Assembly (NCBI GenBank): GCA_963674575.2
Contig: CAXXQT010000005.1
Coordinates: forward strand, 1,116,001 to 1,180,000
Length of the DNA: 64,000 nt
Direction of reading: 5' to 3'
Origin: JAAYAY01 sp963674575
GTDB taxonomy: Bacteria > Planctomycetota > Planctomycetia > Pirellulales > Thermoguttaceae
Part shown: positions 52,501-60,873 of the stretch, piece by piece
Numbering within the stretch: the first letter of the stretch is position 1
Layout of the letters: each line of letters opens with the position of its first letter
The notes under the pieces: model-generated
Database searches by the model: none
What the model was told of the DNA's origin: nothing
The model's input: the letters and a program-made list of their open reading frames with translations, nothing else
Made by a program: the position numbers and the translations under genes

Positions 52501-52790
52501 ACCTTCACGATCACCGTGCCCATCCCGTCGGCGGCCGTGGTTCGCAGTTCATCGACGCCGTTCAGATCGGCCACCGCCTCTTCGACCGGAAGGAGGATGC
52601 CCGTTTCGACTTCCTGGGGCGTGGAGCCCGGATAGGGCACGGAAACGGAGATCATGTCGAGGCTGACGATCGGGATAACCTCGCGGCGGATGCCGAAGAT
52701 CAGCGCGAGGACGCCTCCCATCGCGATCATCGCCATCATCAGGTTGGCGGCGACGCTGTTTCTCGCAAACCATTCCAAAACGCGGTTCAC
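49533..52790 (-). CDS. RND-family efflux pump, inner-membrane transporter
   Basis: 1,085 residues, the normal size for AcrB/MdtB-type RND permeases. An N-terminal membrane helix (AANLMMAMIAMGGVLALIFG) is followed by the first periplasmic porter domain (SVPYPGSTPQEVETGILLPV), a block of transmembrane helices around 340-560 (FILVLGIVVDDAIVVAES and ISCLLFSLLESLVILPAHLA, which contain the conserved proton-relay Asp and the GIVVDDAIV motif), a second porter domain, and a second helix block (GLVALAGVVVNDSLVLIDAI). It couples proton entry to export of substrates with a periplasmic adaptor and an outer-membrane channel. The adaptor gene lies 11 bases upstream; no TolC-like channel gene is in the window. 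The acidic C-terminal tail is dispensable-looking. Substrates are unknown. Confidence 0.95.
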   Translation of the reverse strand: MNRVLEWFARNSVAANLMMAMIAMGGVLALIFGIRREVIPIVSLDMISVSVPYPGSTPQEVETGILLPVEEAVADLNGVDELRTTAADGMGTVIVKVRADSDTRALMNDVKTRVDAITTFPDDAEEPVIEELSLRLLVITVALSSETADETTLRLLAEDVREDLLTLPGITQVKLGGVRPYEIGIHISEKDLRRYGLTFDAVAQAVRASSLNLPAGSIRSKAGDIRIRTQAQAYEQREFENLVLRTEADGTRVYLKDVAQIVDGYEEDEQWARFDNHSAVMLSVQATARENVPDVAKTVYDFIEERRASLPAGVHLSTWMDASKIYSDREDLMIRNGLTGLLLVFVSLGLFLDLRLAFWVAVGLALSFIGTFTVLWYAGVSINMISMAAFILVLGIVVDDAIVVAESVHQKQVDGFHGEEGAVAGVQQVATPVTFAVLTSVIFFLPMFAISGVDGKMWQVIPIVIISCLLFSLLESLVILPAHLAHEKTPWFLMPFWPLFWLFSHLQRIVDHVLQAFIRRVYVPILEVAIGWRYLTLAVFVTAMLLVVGLVLGGHVKKAFFPRMPGDVAVATLEMPNGIPADATRAILERIDAAARQLREEVDGGDVQPKAIKHILVAMGSQPVAQAKDPSGVAVASGGSHLAEAAIEFENLDVRGLSSDKLADRWRKLVGTVPGVRRLTFDSSDGEHEKDIHLRLTSDNLDDLEAAAGELKEILRGYPGVYEISDSLGTRQGEISLDTRPEGEALGLRRRDVIRQVRQAFWGDEAQRIQRGRDDIRVLVRYPPEERRSIADLENMRIRTAEGDAAPFSSVARVSIGQGLASIQRSERKRMADVTALLQREITPNPDAIMAELTAEGADETPPGFLAGLSEKYPGMSWALEGGMEGQQRVIKELGLGFAVALFAMYALIAVAFKSYVQPLLVAIAIPFGVVGAVVGHILLGETVSIISFLGLVALAGVVVNDSLVLIDAINRYVRDGMSIGRAVRQAGQRRFRAIILTSLTTFLGLTPLMSETSFQARFMIPMAVALAFGVLFSTVLTLLLVPSLYVIIEDLRRLARLLFPTEEENIESPPQDTESDEPEVEYAA

Positions 52791-52801
52791 GGCAATCTCC
52801 T

Positions 52802-54070
52802 TCAGCGCTCGGTTCGTTCCGGACGAGTGGCCAACTCGACCTGTTTGACCAGGTCAACGACTCCACCGATCTCATGGACGCCGCCGAGGGTCGGCTCGAT
52901 TTCGCCCACGATTTGCACGGCCATTCCCGGAACTGGTCGTTCGAGGCGTGTGGCGCAGGCCACGGCGCCGTCTTCGATGTCGCCGACGGCGACGACCCAA
53001 TCCCGCTCGCGACGCAAAGTCTTCACCTGTACCAACTCCAACCGGTTTTCGGAATTTACGAGGAAGACCTGGTCCGCGTAGTTGACGCAGGCCTCGGGGA
53101 GGACAATCGCATTCGGGGTGGGCGGGCAACGGATCATGGCGTCGACGAACATGCCCACGGCCAGGGGCTGGTCTCCCGTTTGCACGTTGGCGTAGGGTTG
53201 TGGGACCTGGGCGACGAGGTAGACCATGCGGCTGCGGGAATCGATGATGGCCTCGGTACGGACGATATTGCCCATCCATCGACGTTGCTGCCCCGCGAAC
53301 TGGGCGTTCAACTCCACGGTCGGCCCGGTTCCCGGCGTCAGGCTTGTTCCGAGGGTCAGCCCAAGGTAGGCGAATTCGTCGCCCGTGATGGGCAAGCGGA
53401 CTTCGACGGCGTCGGTGGCGAAGCAGGAGGCCAGCCTGGTTCCCACGGTCACGAATTGGCCCAGTTCAACCGAGGTCTCCAGGACGCAGCCATCGAAGGG
53501 AGCGATGATCTCCGTGTCGGAGACGGCGTTGCGTGTTTCGACCAGTTGGGCCTCCAGTTCCTCGACGGCGGCCGCTGCCATTTCGGTTGCGGCCGTCGCA
53601 GCCTGGACCGCGGCCTGGGTGGTCGCATCGTATTCGGTGAGGGACTGCTGGCGCCGGAGATCCTGCTGACGTTCGAGCAGCTTGGCCTTGGCCGAGCGAA
53701 GCGTCGCTTCCAACCGTTGAATCCGAACCTGGTGATCGCGGCGATCGATGCGGGCAAGCACCTCGCCTTTCTTGAAGAAGCCGCTTTCGTCAAAACAGTC
53801 GGCAACCCACTCCACCTGGCCCGCCACGCGAGCCGTGAGCGTCGTCGCCCGGCGAGGTTGGACGGTCCCCTGGCTGCGGATTGGGAAACAGACCGAGCGT
53901 TTCTCGAGACGAACGGCCTTGATTGCCGGGGCCGCCTCCACGATTTCCTGGTGGGCTGCCTTTGGCTTCGTGATGTAGAGCCAGTAACCCACGCCGGCGC
54001 CGGCCCCGAGCGTCACGATGGGGAGCAGTGTCTTGAGTGTCAGCATCACCGCTTGCCGCGAGCGCGCCAT
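52802..54070 (-). CDS. RND efflux periplasmic adaptor (membrane fusion protein)
   Basis: 422 residues. An N-terminal anchor (TLLPIVTLGAGAGVGYWLYI) precedes the barrel-sandwich/lipoyl part (VRLEKRSVCFPIRSQGTVQP, ATTLTARVAGQVEWVADCFD) and a coiled-coil hairpin (IQRLEATLRSAKAKLLERQQ to MAAAAVEELEAQLVETRNAV). The second lipoyl half (IIAPFDGCVLETSVELGQFV) and a beta-barrel domain follow. It links the RND pump to the outer-membrane factor. It is the first gene of the operon adaptor - pump - TetR. The promoter should lie upstream of 54070, where repeated TGACCAA boxes suggest an operator. Confidence 0.95.
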   Translation of the reverse strand: MARSRQAVMLTLKTLLPIVTLGAGAGVGYWLYITKPKAAHQEIVEAAPAIKAVRLEKRSVCFPIRSQGTVQPRRATTLTARVAGQVEWVADCFDESGFFKKGEVLARIDRRDHQVRIQRLEATLRSAKAKLLERQQDLRRQQSLTEYDATTQAAVQAATAATEMAAAAVEELEAQLVETRNAVSDTEIIAPFDGCVLETSVELGQFVTVGTRLASCFATDAVEVRLPITGDEFAYLGLTLGTSLTPGTGPTVELNAQFAGQQRRWMGNIVRTEAIIDSRSRMVYLVAQVPQPYANVQTGDQPLAVGMFVDAMIRCPPTPNAIVLPEACVNYADQVFLVNSENRLELVQVKTLRRERDWVVAVGDIEDGAVACATRLERPVPGMAVQIVGEIEPTLGGVHEIGGVVDLVKQVELATRPERTER

Positions 54071-54409
54071 GGTGTACCTCTTGCCCGAATGGTTCCGTAG
54101 TCTCGTATCCCCGAAAGAACGGCGAACTGGTTGGGGAGGTCTGGGAATGGCCCCTCTGGGAGATGTCCAGTCACCACCTTAATGACCCAGATTGATCCTC
54201 GTAGTTCGCTCTACGCCCACAAATCTTGGCGATGAAATTGACCAAGACTAAAAATGACCAAATAGCCACTTTCAGTCATTATGTCTATTCTTTCGGATGT
54301 GGCAAGCCGAAAAATCAGCAAACTCTGCCTGTTTGTCAAGGCAGAGAATCAGCGCAAATCGTTCTTAGAAAACAATTTGATTCCGGTTAGAGCCGCTGGC
54401 GCGGGCTTG
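54071..54409. other. Intergenic region with candidate efflux-operon operator
   Basis: About 340 bases between the efflux operon and the convergent-side end of the M24 peptidase gene. It is AT-rich compared with its surroundings and contains the operator-like repeats listed separately. No gene. Confidence 0.5.
54239..54279. promoter_or_regulatory. Possible TetR operator repeats upstream of the adaptor gene
   Basis: TGACCAA occurs at 54239-54245 and 54255-54261. In addition, ATGAC at 54254-54258 and GTCAT at 54275-54279 form an inverted repeat with 16 bases between. The cluster lies about 170-210 bases upstream of the efflux adaptor start. Assignment to the TetR protein is inference from position. 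Confidence 0.4.
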
Positions 54410-55577
54410 TCAGGCCCAGTCGAGGCCCTCGGGCAGGCGGTTGATATTCTCGCACCCCTCGGCAGTGACCACGACCACGTCCTCCACCCGAACGCCCCCC
54501 CAGATCGAGCCGATAGAGGCCCGGCTCGATGGTGACCACGTCGCCCACGAGCAGTTCGGGGCCTTTCAGATCGAGCAGGGGAGGCTCGTGAACGCTGAGG
54601 CCAAGTCCGTGGCCCGTTCCGTGGGTGAGGGAGCAGTAGTCGGCGGGGGCGTCTTCCGGGGGCAGGCCGTACGGAAACCCTGCCGCTTCCATGGCCGCGA
54701 TCGTGGCCCGATGGACCTCTTCGCCCGTCACACCGGCTCGCACGGTGGCCTGGGCAGCGGCCTTGGCCTGGCACACCGCTTGGTGCATGACGGCCAGGGC
54801 TTCGGGCACCTGCCCGTTCACGACGGTTCGGGTGCAGTCGCCGTTGTAGAGCGTTTGGCGATTGCAGGGAAAGATGTCGATGATCACCGGCTCGCCGGTC
54901 CTGAGCGGGCCGGTTCCCAGGTTGTGGCAATCGGCCCCTTCGCGACCGCAGGCCACGATGGCGGGAACGTTGGCGTAGCCCTGGTCCAGGAGCCAGTGGT
55001 CGATAGCCGCGCGAACTCGCTCCGCGGTGAGCGTGGCCCCTTCGTGGATCAGCGTTCCGTCGGCTGCCACGTCGGCCCTGGCGACGAGTTGGCAGGCCAT
55101 CTCCATGGCGCCCTCGGTCGTCGCCTGGGCTTCGCGGAGCCACGCGATTTCCTGCTCGTCCTTCGACCGGCGATCGAGTACGCCAAGGTCGGGATCATAC
55201 TCGACGGCAATGCCGGCCTGACGGAGCATGTCCACGAACACGAAAGGTAGGGAGCGGTCAGCCCGCACGCACTCCACTCCGGCACGACGGGCACACTCGG
55301 CCGCGGCCTGGGCGGTGGCTGTCTCCCGGTCTCCGGAAAGCCCGCCTTCGGGTGGGAAGTCTGCAGGGCACGCAACCTGGTCGGCCTTGGCGTGCTTTCG
55401 GGCTCGCTCCATCTCAATGTCGCGGAGGATGAGGAGCCGGGTGACGCTGCCGCTCTCGTCCGGCAATTCGAGGTAGGCCGCCGGATCGCCAACGGAGAAG
55501 CGGATCTGTCGGTAGAGGGCGGCATTGGCTGCCGGGATGCCGGCCATCATGAGGGCTGTCTTCGAAGAAACGGCCAT
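54410..55577 (-). CDS. M24 (Xaa-Pro aminopeptidase-like) metallopeptidase, with a frame break near the C-terminus
   Basis: The start at 55577 (MAVSSKTALMMAGIP) follows GGAGGTTCTCC. The N-terminal creatinase-like domain (about 1-165) is followed by the pita-bread fold with metal ligands in PVIIDIFPCNRQ, NGDCTRTVV, LTHGTGHGLGLSVHEPP and VTIEPGLY. At a run of seven G (54495-54501) the frame shifts. As sequenced, the reading goes to RSGGGRGRGHCRG and stops at 54387. Removing one G restores VRVEDVVVVTAEGCENINRL, ending at 54410. The restored part holds the last metal-binding Glu (VEDVV), so the shifted protein would lack a ligand. Either the gene is inactive or the base is a homopolymer error. Family enzymes cleave N-terminal residues before proline. 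Next to an S9 dipeptidyl peptidase and a POT transporter. Confidence 0.82.
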
Positions 55578-55687
55578 GGAGAACCTCCGTGTGATGTAGA
55601 AATGGCTTGAATTAAGAAACAGAGCACGGCTTCCGGCCAAGATCAGTGTTGATCAGTGTCGATTACTGTTCCTTCTTCTCCTTATGC

Positions 55688-57952
55688 CTACCTTGGTCCC
55701 GCGGGCAGATTCTCGTTCAGGTAGCGTGTCAGGAGCGCCCTCAGATGGAGCGTCGTTCCGGCCCCTTCGTGGATCGAATGGGAGCGGTTCGGATAGGCCA
55801 TCATCGTAAAGGGTTTCTTGTGGCGGATCAATTCGTCGATCAGTTCCTCGGTGCCCTGGTAGTGGCAATTGTCGTCGCCCGTTCCGTGCACAACCAGCAG
55901 CTTGCCCTCCAATTGGTGGGCGTAGTTGATAGGCGACCCTTCCAGGTAGCCCTTCACATTGTCGCTCGGAAGCCCCATGTAGCGTTCCTGGTAGATCGTA
56001 TCGTACAGACGCTGGTTGGGAACCGGGGCGACGGCCATCCCCAGGGCATAGAGGTCGGGAAACTTGAACACGGCGTTAAGGGTCATCGATCCGCCACCGC
56101 TCCAGCCCCAGATGCCGACCCGCTCGGCGTCGAGGTAGGGCCGATCCGCCAGGACCTTCTTGAGGGCCTCGGCCTGGTCCTTCGGGGCGAGAACTCCCAC
56201 TTGGCGATAAACGCACTTGCGCCACTCGCGTCCCCGGGGGCAGTTCGCGCCGCGATTGTCGAAACTCATCACGAAATAGCCCTGCTGAGCCAGCATGACG
56301 TGCCAGAGATAGCTGGATCCGCCCCAACGGTCGGTTACGGTCTGCCCGGCCGGTTCCCCGTAGACATAGATCAGCAGCGGGTATTTCTTCTCCGGGTCGA
56401 ACTTGGGCGGCTTGATGCAGTAGCCGTCAAGCTTCACGCCGGGCGCGACCTCCACCCGGAGAAACTCGACAGGCTCCCGATCGAGTTTCGCCAGTTTCTC
56501 CTCCAACTTCTCATTGTCGACCAGGACGCGGATCGACTTGTGTTCCGGCAAGGTAACCATCTCGGTCTTGGGAGGCCGGCCCATCTGCGAGCATGTGTGG
56601 ATCGCCCATTTCCCGTTGGGCGAGATGCGGTAGTCGTGCCATCCCGGCTGGTCATCGGGGGTTATTCGTTTGAGGTTGGCCCCCGAGAGGGCCACGGCGT
56701 AGAGGTAACGCTGCGTGGCGTTGTCGGGCGAGGCCGTGTAGTAGGCGATCCGGCCCTCCTTCGATTCGTCCAGGTGAAGGAGGGCGATTGCGTCGTAGCC
56801 CAGGGGCGTCAACGAGCGAATCGGCCCCGCTGCAACGTTCACGAGGTACGCTCGCCGCCAATCGTCCCGTTCGCTGATCCACGTGAACTGCCGATTCTTG
56901 TCGAGCCAGAAGAGTTCGTCGTGAACGTCGACCCAGGCCTTGTCGCGTTCGACAAACAGCGTGTCGACCTTGCCTGTGGCGGCATCAGCGACCATGACAT
57001 GGTTTTCATTCTGGAGCCGATTGAGCTGTTGCAGGAGCAGACGGGAGGTGTCGGGGATCCAGTCCATTCGCGCCAGGTAGTGATCGCGGCGATCGCCCGG
57101 AAGGTCCAGCCACTGCGTTTCGCCGCCTTTCGTGCTGACCACGCCGGCGCGGCAGATCGAGTTCACCTGGCCGGTCTTTGGGTAGGCAAAGGAGATCGTC
57201 TCGGGATACATGCCGCGGGTATCGTCGATCATCGTGAACTTGCGGACGCCGGACGTATCGATTTGCCAGTAGGCGATGAACTGGCCGTCATCGCTCCAGC
57301 GGAAGCCGTCGCGCAGTTGCAGTTCTTCCTCGTAGACCCAGTCGAAGGTGCCGTTGATCACGGTACCGTTGCCGTCGGAAGTGAGGGCGGTGATCTCGCC
57401 GCTGCGAAGGTCCTCCACATAGAGGTTGTTTTCGCGGACGTAGGCCGCCATGGGCCCGGCCGGCGAGAGCTTGGCGAACTGGAGCGACGATGGCGGCGCA
57501 TCGCCGCCCATCTTGCGAAGTTCGTGGGACGATCGGTCGAGGACCCAGTAGTCGCCGCGGGTGTTTCGCCGCCACACACGCTTGGAATTCGTGTAGACGA
57601 GCAGGTAGTCGCCCGCCTTGCTGAAGGCATAGTCGTTGATTCGCAGGGGGCTCGATTCACCGGGGGGCGTGAGATCGGCTTGGGAAATCAGGACGTTCTT
57701 ATCGCCCGAGGCTGCGTCGTGGCGAACGATGCTGGAACCTTCGACGGTCAGATAGGCGTCGCCGTCGTCGGCCCAGCGGGCGGAGACCCCCTTGGCATTG
57801 AACTCGCCGCTGGCAAAGATCCGCTCGAGGGTGAGCTTGGACGGATCGGGCTTGTCGGCGGACTCCTTTTCCCCGGCCTGGAGGAAAGGCGACGCAAGAA
57901 CCAGGATCAACCAGGGCAGGATTCTCGGGGGTCGCATTCTTGGGGTGTCCAT
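55688..57952 (-). CDS. Secreted dipeptidyl-peptidase IV-like S9 serine peptidase
   Basis: 754 residues, close to the usual DPP-IV/S9B size. The signal peptide is ILPWLILVLASPFLQAGE. The propeller domain (about 35-480) contains DWVYEEELQLRDGFRWSDDG, the double-Glu motif that binds the substrate N-terminus in DPP-IV. The alpha/beta-hydrolase domain has GIWGWSGGGS with the catalytic Ser at 618, then HGTGDDNCHYQG with the Asp and NRSHSIHEG with the His. It would remove X-Pro or X-Ala dipeptides from peptides outside the cytoplasm. The M24 peptidase lies just downstream on the same strand, and a POT peptide transporter is divergent. Together they form a plausible proline-peptide scavenging set. 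Confidence 0.93.
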   Translation of the reverse strand: MDTPRMRPPRILPWLILVLASPFLQAGEKESADKPDPSKLTLERIFASGEFNAKGVSARWADDGDAYLTVEGSSIVRHDAASGDKNVLISQADLTPPGESSPLRINDYAFSKAGDYLLVYTNSKRVWRRNTRGDYWVLDRSSHELRKMGGDAPPSSLQFAKLSPAGPMAAYVRENNLYVEDLRSGEITALTSDGNGTVINGTFDWVYEEELQLRDGFRWSDDGQFIAYWQIDTSGVRKFTMIDDTRGMYPETISFAYPKTGQVNSICRAGVVSTKGGETQWLDLPGDRRDHYLARMDWIPDTSRLLLQQLNRLQNENHVMVADAATGKVDTLFVERDKAWVDVHDELFWLDKNRQFTWISERDDWRRAYLVNVAAGPIRSLTPLGYDAIALLHLDESKEGRIAYYTASPDNATQRYLYAVALSGANLKRITPDDQPGWHDYRISPNGKWAIHTCSQMGRPPKTEMVTLPEHKSIRVLVDNEKLEEKLAKLDREPVEFLRVEVAPGVKLDGYCIKPPKFDPEKKYPLLIYVYGEPAGQTVTDRWGGSSYLWHVMLAQQGYFVMSFDNRGANCPRGREWRKCVYRQVGVLAPKDQAEALKKVLADRPYLDAERVGIWGWSGGGSMTLNAVFKFPDLYALGMAVAPVPNQRLYDTIYQERYMGLPSDNVKGYLEGSPINYAHQLEGKLLVVHGTGDDNCHYQGTEELIDELIRHKKPFTMMAYPNRSHSIHEGAGTTLHLRALLTRYLNENLPAGPR

Positions 57953-58274
57953 CGTGGAGTGCGGGATGCTGGAACTCGGCGTTTTCGGGCGTACGAAGTT
58001 CCATTCTAGTCGACCTCAGCGTTCGCTTCACCGAGATCGGACGAAAATGGCGCAGAATGCTCCCCCGGAGAACGGACTGAGCCCCGTCGGAAGGATCGTG
58101 TCCACAAGAAAGCTCGGGGCGAACGTGTGACGGCGATCAGGTTGGCGTTGACATTGCGCGAAGCGGCCCCCTAAAATGGGGCAGCTTGCTTGCCGCAAGC
58201 TATTGACGCCGCATGCTTTGCGGCAGTCCTACCCAACACCGTCTTTTCATCAACCAAGAGCTTTCGGTGGCTGA
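57953..58274. other. Divergent intergenic region with three hairpins
   Basis: About 320 bases between the divergent peptidase and transporter genes, so both promoters must be here. Three consecutive stem-loops occur at 58166-58182 (GCCCC/GGGGC), 58183-58201 (AGCTTGC/GCAAGCT, perfect 7 bp) and 58208-58224 (GCCGCA/TGCGGC). All lie within 110 bases upstream of the transporter start. There is no U-tract after the last one. They could regulate translation of the transporter or be interspersed repeats. Confidence 0.55.
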
Positions 58275-60449
58275 ATGAGCACTGTGCAGCAAGAAACGTC
58301 CCCGACCGTATTCGGACATCCCGCGGGCCTGTTCACCCTTTTCTTCGCCGAGATGTGGGAGCGGTTTTCCTACTACGGCATGAGGGCGTTGCTTGTCTTC
58401 TACATGATCAAGGGTTTCCTGAGCTACGGCGACGGCGAAGCCTACGCAGTTTACGGAGCGTATACGGCGCTCGTCTACATGACGCCGTTTTTCGGAGGAA
58501 TGCTCGCCGACCGCCTGCTGGGCGCGCGCAGGGCCGTCGTTGTGGGCGGGCTGTTGATGGCCGCCGGCCATCTTCTGATGACAATAGAAACACCCCTGGG
58601 GTTCTTTACGGCCCTGGCCTTGCTCATTTGCGGAAACGGCTTCTTCAAGCCGAACATCTCCACGATCGTTGGATCGCTCTACCCCGAAGGCAGCCACAAG
58701 CGGGACGGTGGGTTCACCATTTTCTATATGGGGATCAACCTCGGGGCTGCCATGTCGCCCCTGCTGTGCGGCTATATCGGGGAAACCTACGGCTGGCACT
58801 ACGGGTTCGGCCTGGCCACGATCGGAATGCTCATCGGGGTCGCCGTGTTTGTCGCCCCGAACCTTGTCACCCAGGTCCTGATTTCCACGGGAGCCCTGGC
58901 TGCAGCTCTTGGCCTGCTCTTCTTCCGCCCCGATAGCGGTTTTGCAATGGCAACCAACGTGTTTGTGGCAGTATCCTTGGTGATCGCCGGGGTCGTTGCC
59001 GTGATCGCCCTGGAGCGGGGAGGACTTCCGAAATCCGCTGGAGGTGCGCCGGATCCGGAACGTCTCCATCGTCCCATCCTTGGCCCGATCACGGCGGAAT
59101 GGCTTGTCTACATCGGAACCTTGGTTGCGATTGTTCTCTTCGCCCTGCTGGTTTCCGGGTTCGCCCTTGTCACCACCGACGGGAAGCCGGTCACGCTCAT
59201 CCCTGACTCAACCATCAAGAGCCTGGAATCGGGAGGCGCCTTGATGTCGGTTGTGGCCGTTCTCGTGCAGGAGGCAAGTCGCCCGGCGGGCTTGATCCTC
59301 ATCCTCTCGGGATTCGTCGCCTTTGCCTACCTGATTTACGAGACGTTCACTTTGTCAAAGATTCCGCGGGAGCGGATGTTCGTGGTTCTCGTGCTCACGT
59401 TCTTTTCCATGTTGTTCTGGTCGTTCTTCGAACAGGCGGGCAGTTCGGTGAACAACTTCACGGACCGGAATGTGGACCGCGTTGCCGAGGCCAGCCACAT
59501 CACGGAAGCCGACGTGGGGCAGACGATCGAATTGCGCGTGCTCCCCGCCCCCAATGATCCTCGACTTCAGGGGCTGGCCCTGCTCAGCCAGGAACAGCTT
59601 GGCCACAAAAACGGCGACGAAGGGATGGCGGCCTTGATCGAAAAGGCGATCCGGAGCGAGGAAGCCGAGAAGAAAAAACTGAAACCGAAGGAAATCGATG
59701 ACCTTGTTCAAGGAGTGACCTCCCAGGACGCCCTGACGATGACGGGGCTGACCTATCTGCGTTCCGCGGCGGGACGGGGCGGCACGGGGAGCGTTCCGTG
59801 GCTGGTTGTGGAAGAAAACCTCGGCATGGGCATTGGCGGCTCCGAGGTCCCGGCATCGATCTTCCAGTCGGTGAACCCGATCTACATCATCATTTTCGGA
59901 CTCGTCTTCACGTCGCTTTGGGCCCTGCTCGACAAGGTCGGGCTCGACCCCAGCACGCCCGTCAAGTTCGCCCTTGGCCTGATCCAGCTCGGTCTGGGAT
60001 TCGGTTCGTTTTGGTACGGGGCCCACACGGCCGATGCGCGGGGCATGGTTGTCTTGTCCTGGCTCCTCCTCGGCTACCTCTTCCAGACGACCGGCGAGTT
60101 GTGCCTGTCGCCGGTGGGCCTGTCGATGGTGACCAAGTTGTCGCCCAAGCGGCTCGTGAGCACGGTGATGGGGAGTTGGTTCCTGGCGACCGCCTTCTCG
60201 ATGTTTCTGGCCGCGATCATTGCCCAGTTCACGGGAGTCTCGCACGGGGGCAACGGCGAGTCGGTCGGAATTCCAATCCCCCTGGAAACCGTCGCCATCT
60301 ATGGCGGGGTGTTTGGCAAGATCGCGATCAGCGCCATCGCGTCGGGCTTGATCTGCATGGCCCTCGCGCCGCTGCTCAGCCGCTGGATGCACGAGGGAGT
60401 GGACGACGACGGCGAGCCCCTGCAAGCCACCCATCAGGGCGCCGAATAG
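58275..60449 (+). CDS. POT/PTR-family proton-dependent peptide transporter
   Basis: 724 residues, clearly longer than the 450-550 of common bacterial POTs. The N-terminus holds the signature FAEMWERFSYYGMRALLVFY (ExxERFxYYG), which binds protons and peptide. GFFKPNISTIVGSLYPEGSH and DGGFTIFYMGINLGAAMSPL are further POT signatures. Ten to fourteen hydrophobic helices are visible. Between helices at about 395-545 a soluble, charged stretch (NKNGDEGMAALIEKAIRSEE and onward to RSAAGRGGTG) accounts for the extra length. It imports di- and tripeptides with protons into the cytoplasm. Divergent from DPP-IV-like and M24 peptidase genes, which could supply or process the peptides. Confidence 0.93.
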   Translation: MSTVQQETSPTVFGHPAGLFTLFFAEMWERFSYYGMRALLVFYMIKGFLSYGDGEAYAVYGAYTALVYMTPFFGGMLADRLLGARRAVVVGGLLMAAGHLLMTIETPLGFFTALALLICGNGFFKPNISTIVGSLYPEGSHKRDGGFTIFYMGINLGAAMSPLLCGYIGETYGWHYGFGLATIGMLIGVAVFVAPNLVTQVLISTGALAAALGLLFFRPDSGFAMATNVFVAVSLVIAGVVAVIALERGGLPKSAGGAPDPERLHRPILGPITAEWLVYIGTLVAIVLFALLVSGFALVTTDGKPVTLIPDSTIKSLESGGALMSVVAVLVQEASRPAGLILILSGFVAFAYLIYETFTLSKIPRERMFVVLVLTFFSMLFWSFFEQAGSSVNNFTDRNVDRVAEASHITEADVGQTIELRVLPAPNDPRLQGLALLSQEQLGHKNGDEGMAALIEKAIRSEEAEKKKLKPKEIDDLVQGVTSQDALTMTGLTYLRSAAGRGGTGSVPWLVVEENLGMGIGGSEVPASIFQSVNPIYIIIFGLVFTSLWALLDKVGLDPSTPVKFALGLIQLGLGFGSFWYGAHTADARGMVVLSWLLLGYLFQTTGELCLSPVGLSMVTKLSPKRLVSTVMGSWFLATAFSMFLAAIIAQFTGVSHGGNGESVGIPIPLETVAIYGGVFGKIAISAIASGLICMALAPLLSRWMHEGVDDDGEPLQATHQGAE

Positions 60450-60459
60450 ATGTCCTTCG

Positions 60460-60873
60460 TCAACGCAGCCCTTCCACGCTGGGATTGTCGAGCAGTTCGC
60501 TGAACTCGCCGCCGATCTCGAAGCAGTAGGGACCGATGCGGCGGCAACGGGAGACGACGAAGATCCGCTGGAGCCCCCGCGGGAAAATGATCAGGGCCCG
60601 CTCCGGCGGATACATGGGCTCGCTGTGGAGGAATCCCATGCCGCAGCGCGACACGTTTTGCAGCTTGATCCGCATCCATTTGCGAGGACGGGGCAGGGAC
60701 GGCAAACCGTCTTGATATTGAAGGACCGCGTCGACGCAGCATGGGATTCGCGGAAAACGCCGCTTGTCCTTGTCGAGATCGATGATCCCGGTTCCGCCGC
60801 GTTTGGCCCGCCCCGGTTCCGGGGGAACGACAATGCCGCATTCCACCTTCGCGATTGCTTCTGAAAACGTCAT
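60460..60873 (-). CDS. PilZ-domain (c-di-GMP-binding) protein
   Basis: 137 residues. The PilZ motifs are present: RRFPR at 38-42 (RxxxR type) and NVSRCG at 73-78 (D/NxSxxG type), which wrap the c-di-GMP dimer. The start codon overlaps the stop of the HD-GYP gene (ATGA at 60870-60873), so the pair is co-translated. A protein that hydrolyses c-di-GMP next to one that binds it suggests a local signalling unit. The N-terminal 35 residues are not conserved. A membrane anchor is absent, so it acts in the cytoplasm. The target is unknown. Confidence 0.88.
   Translation of the reverse strand: MTFSEAIAKVECGIVVPPEPGRAKRGGTGIIDLDKDKRRFPRIPCCVDAVLQYQDGLPSLPRPRKWMRIKLQNVSRCGMGFLHSEPMYPPERALIIFPRGLQRIFVVSRCRRIGPYCFEIGGEFSELLDNPSVEGLR

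Noticed and set aside
55646..58009. 787-codon open frame on the plus strand
   Set aside because: It is antisense to the S9 peptidase with intact catalytic motifs. Long antisense frames are expected at this GC content.
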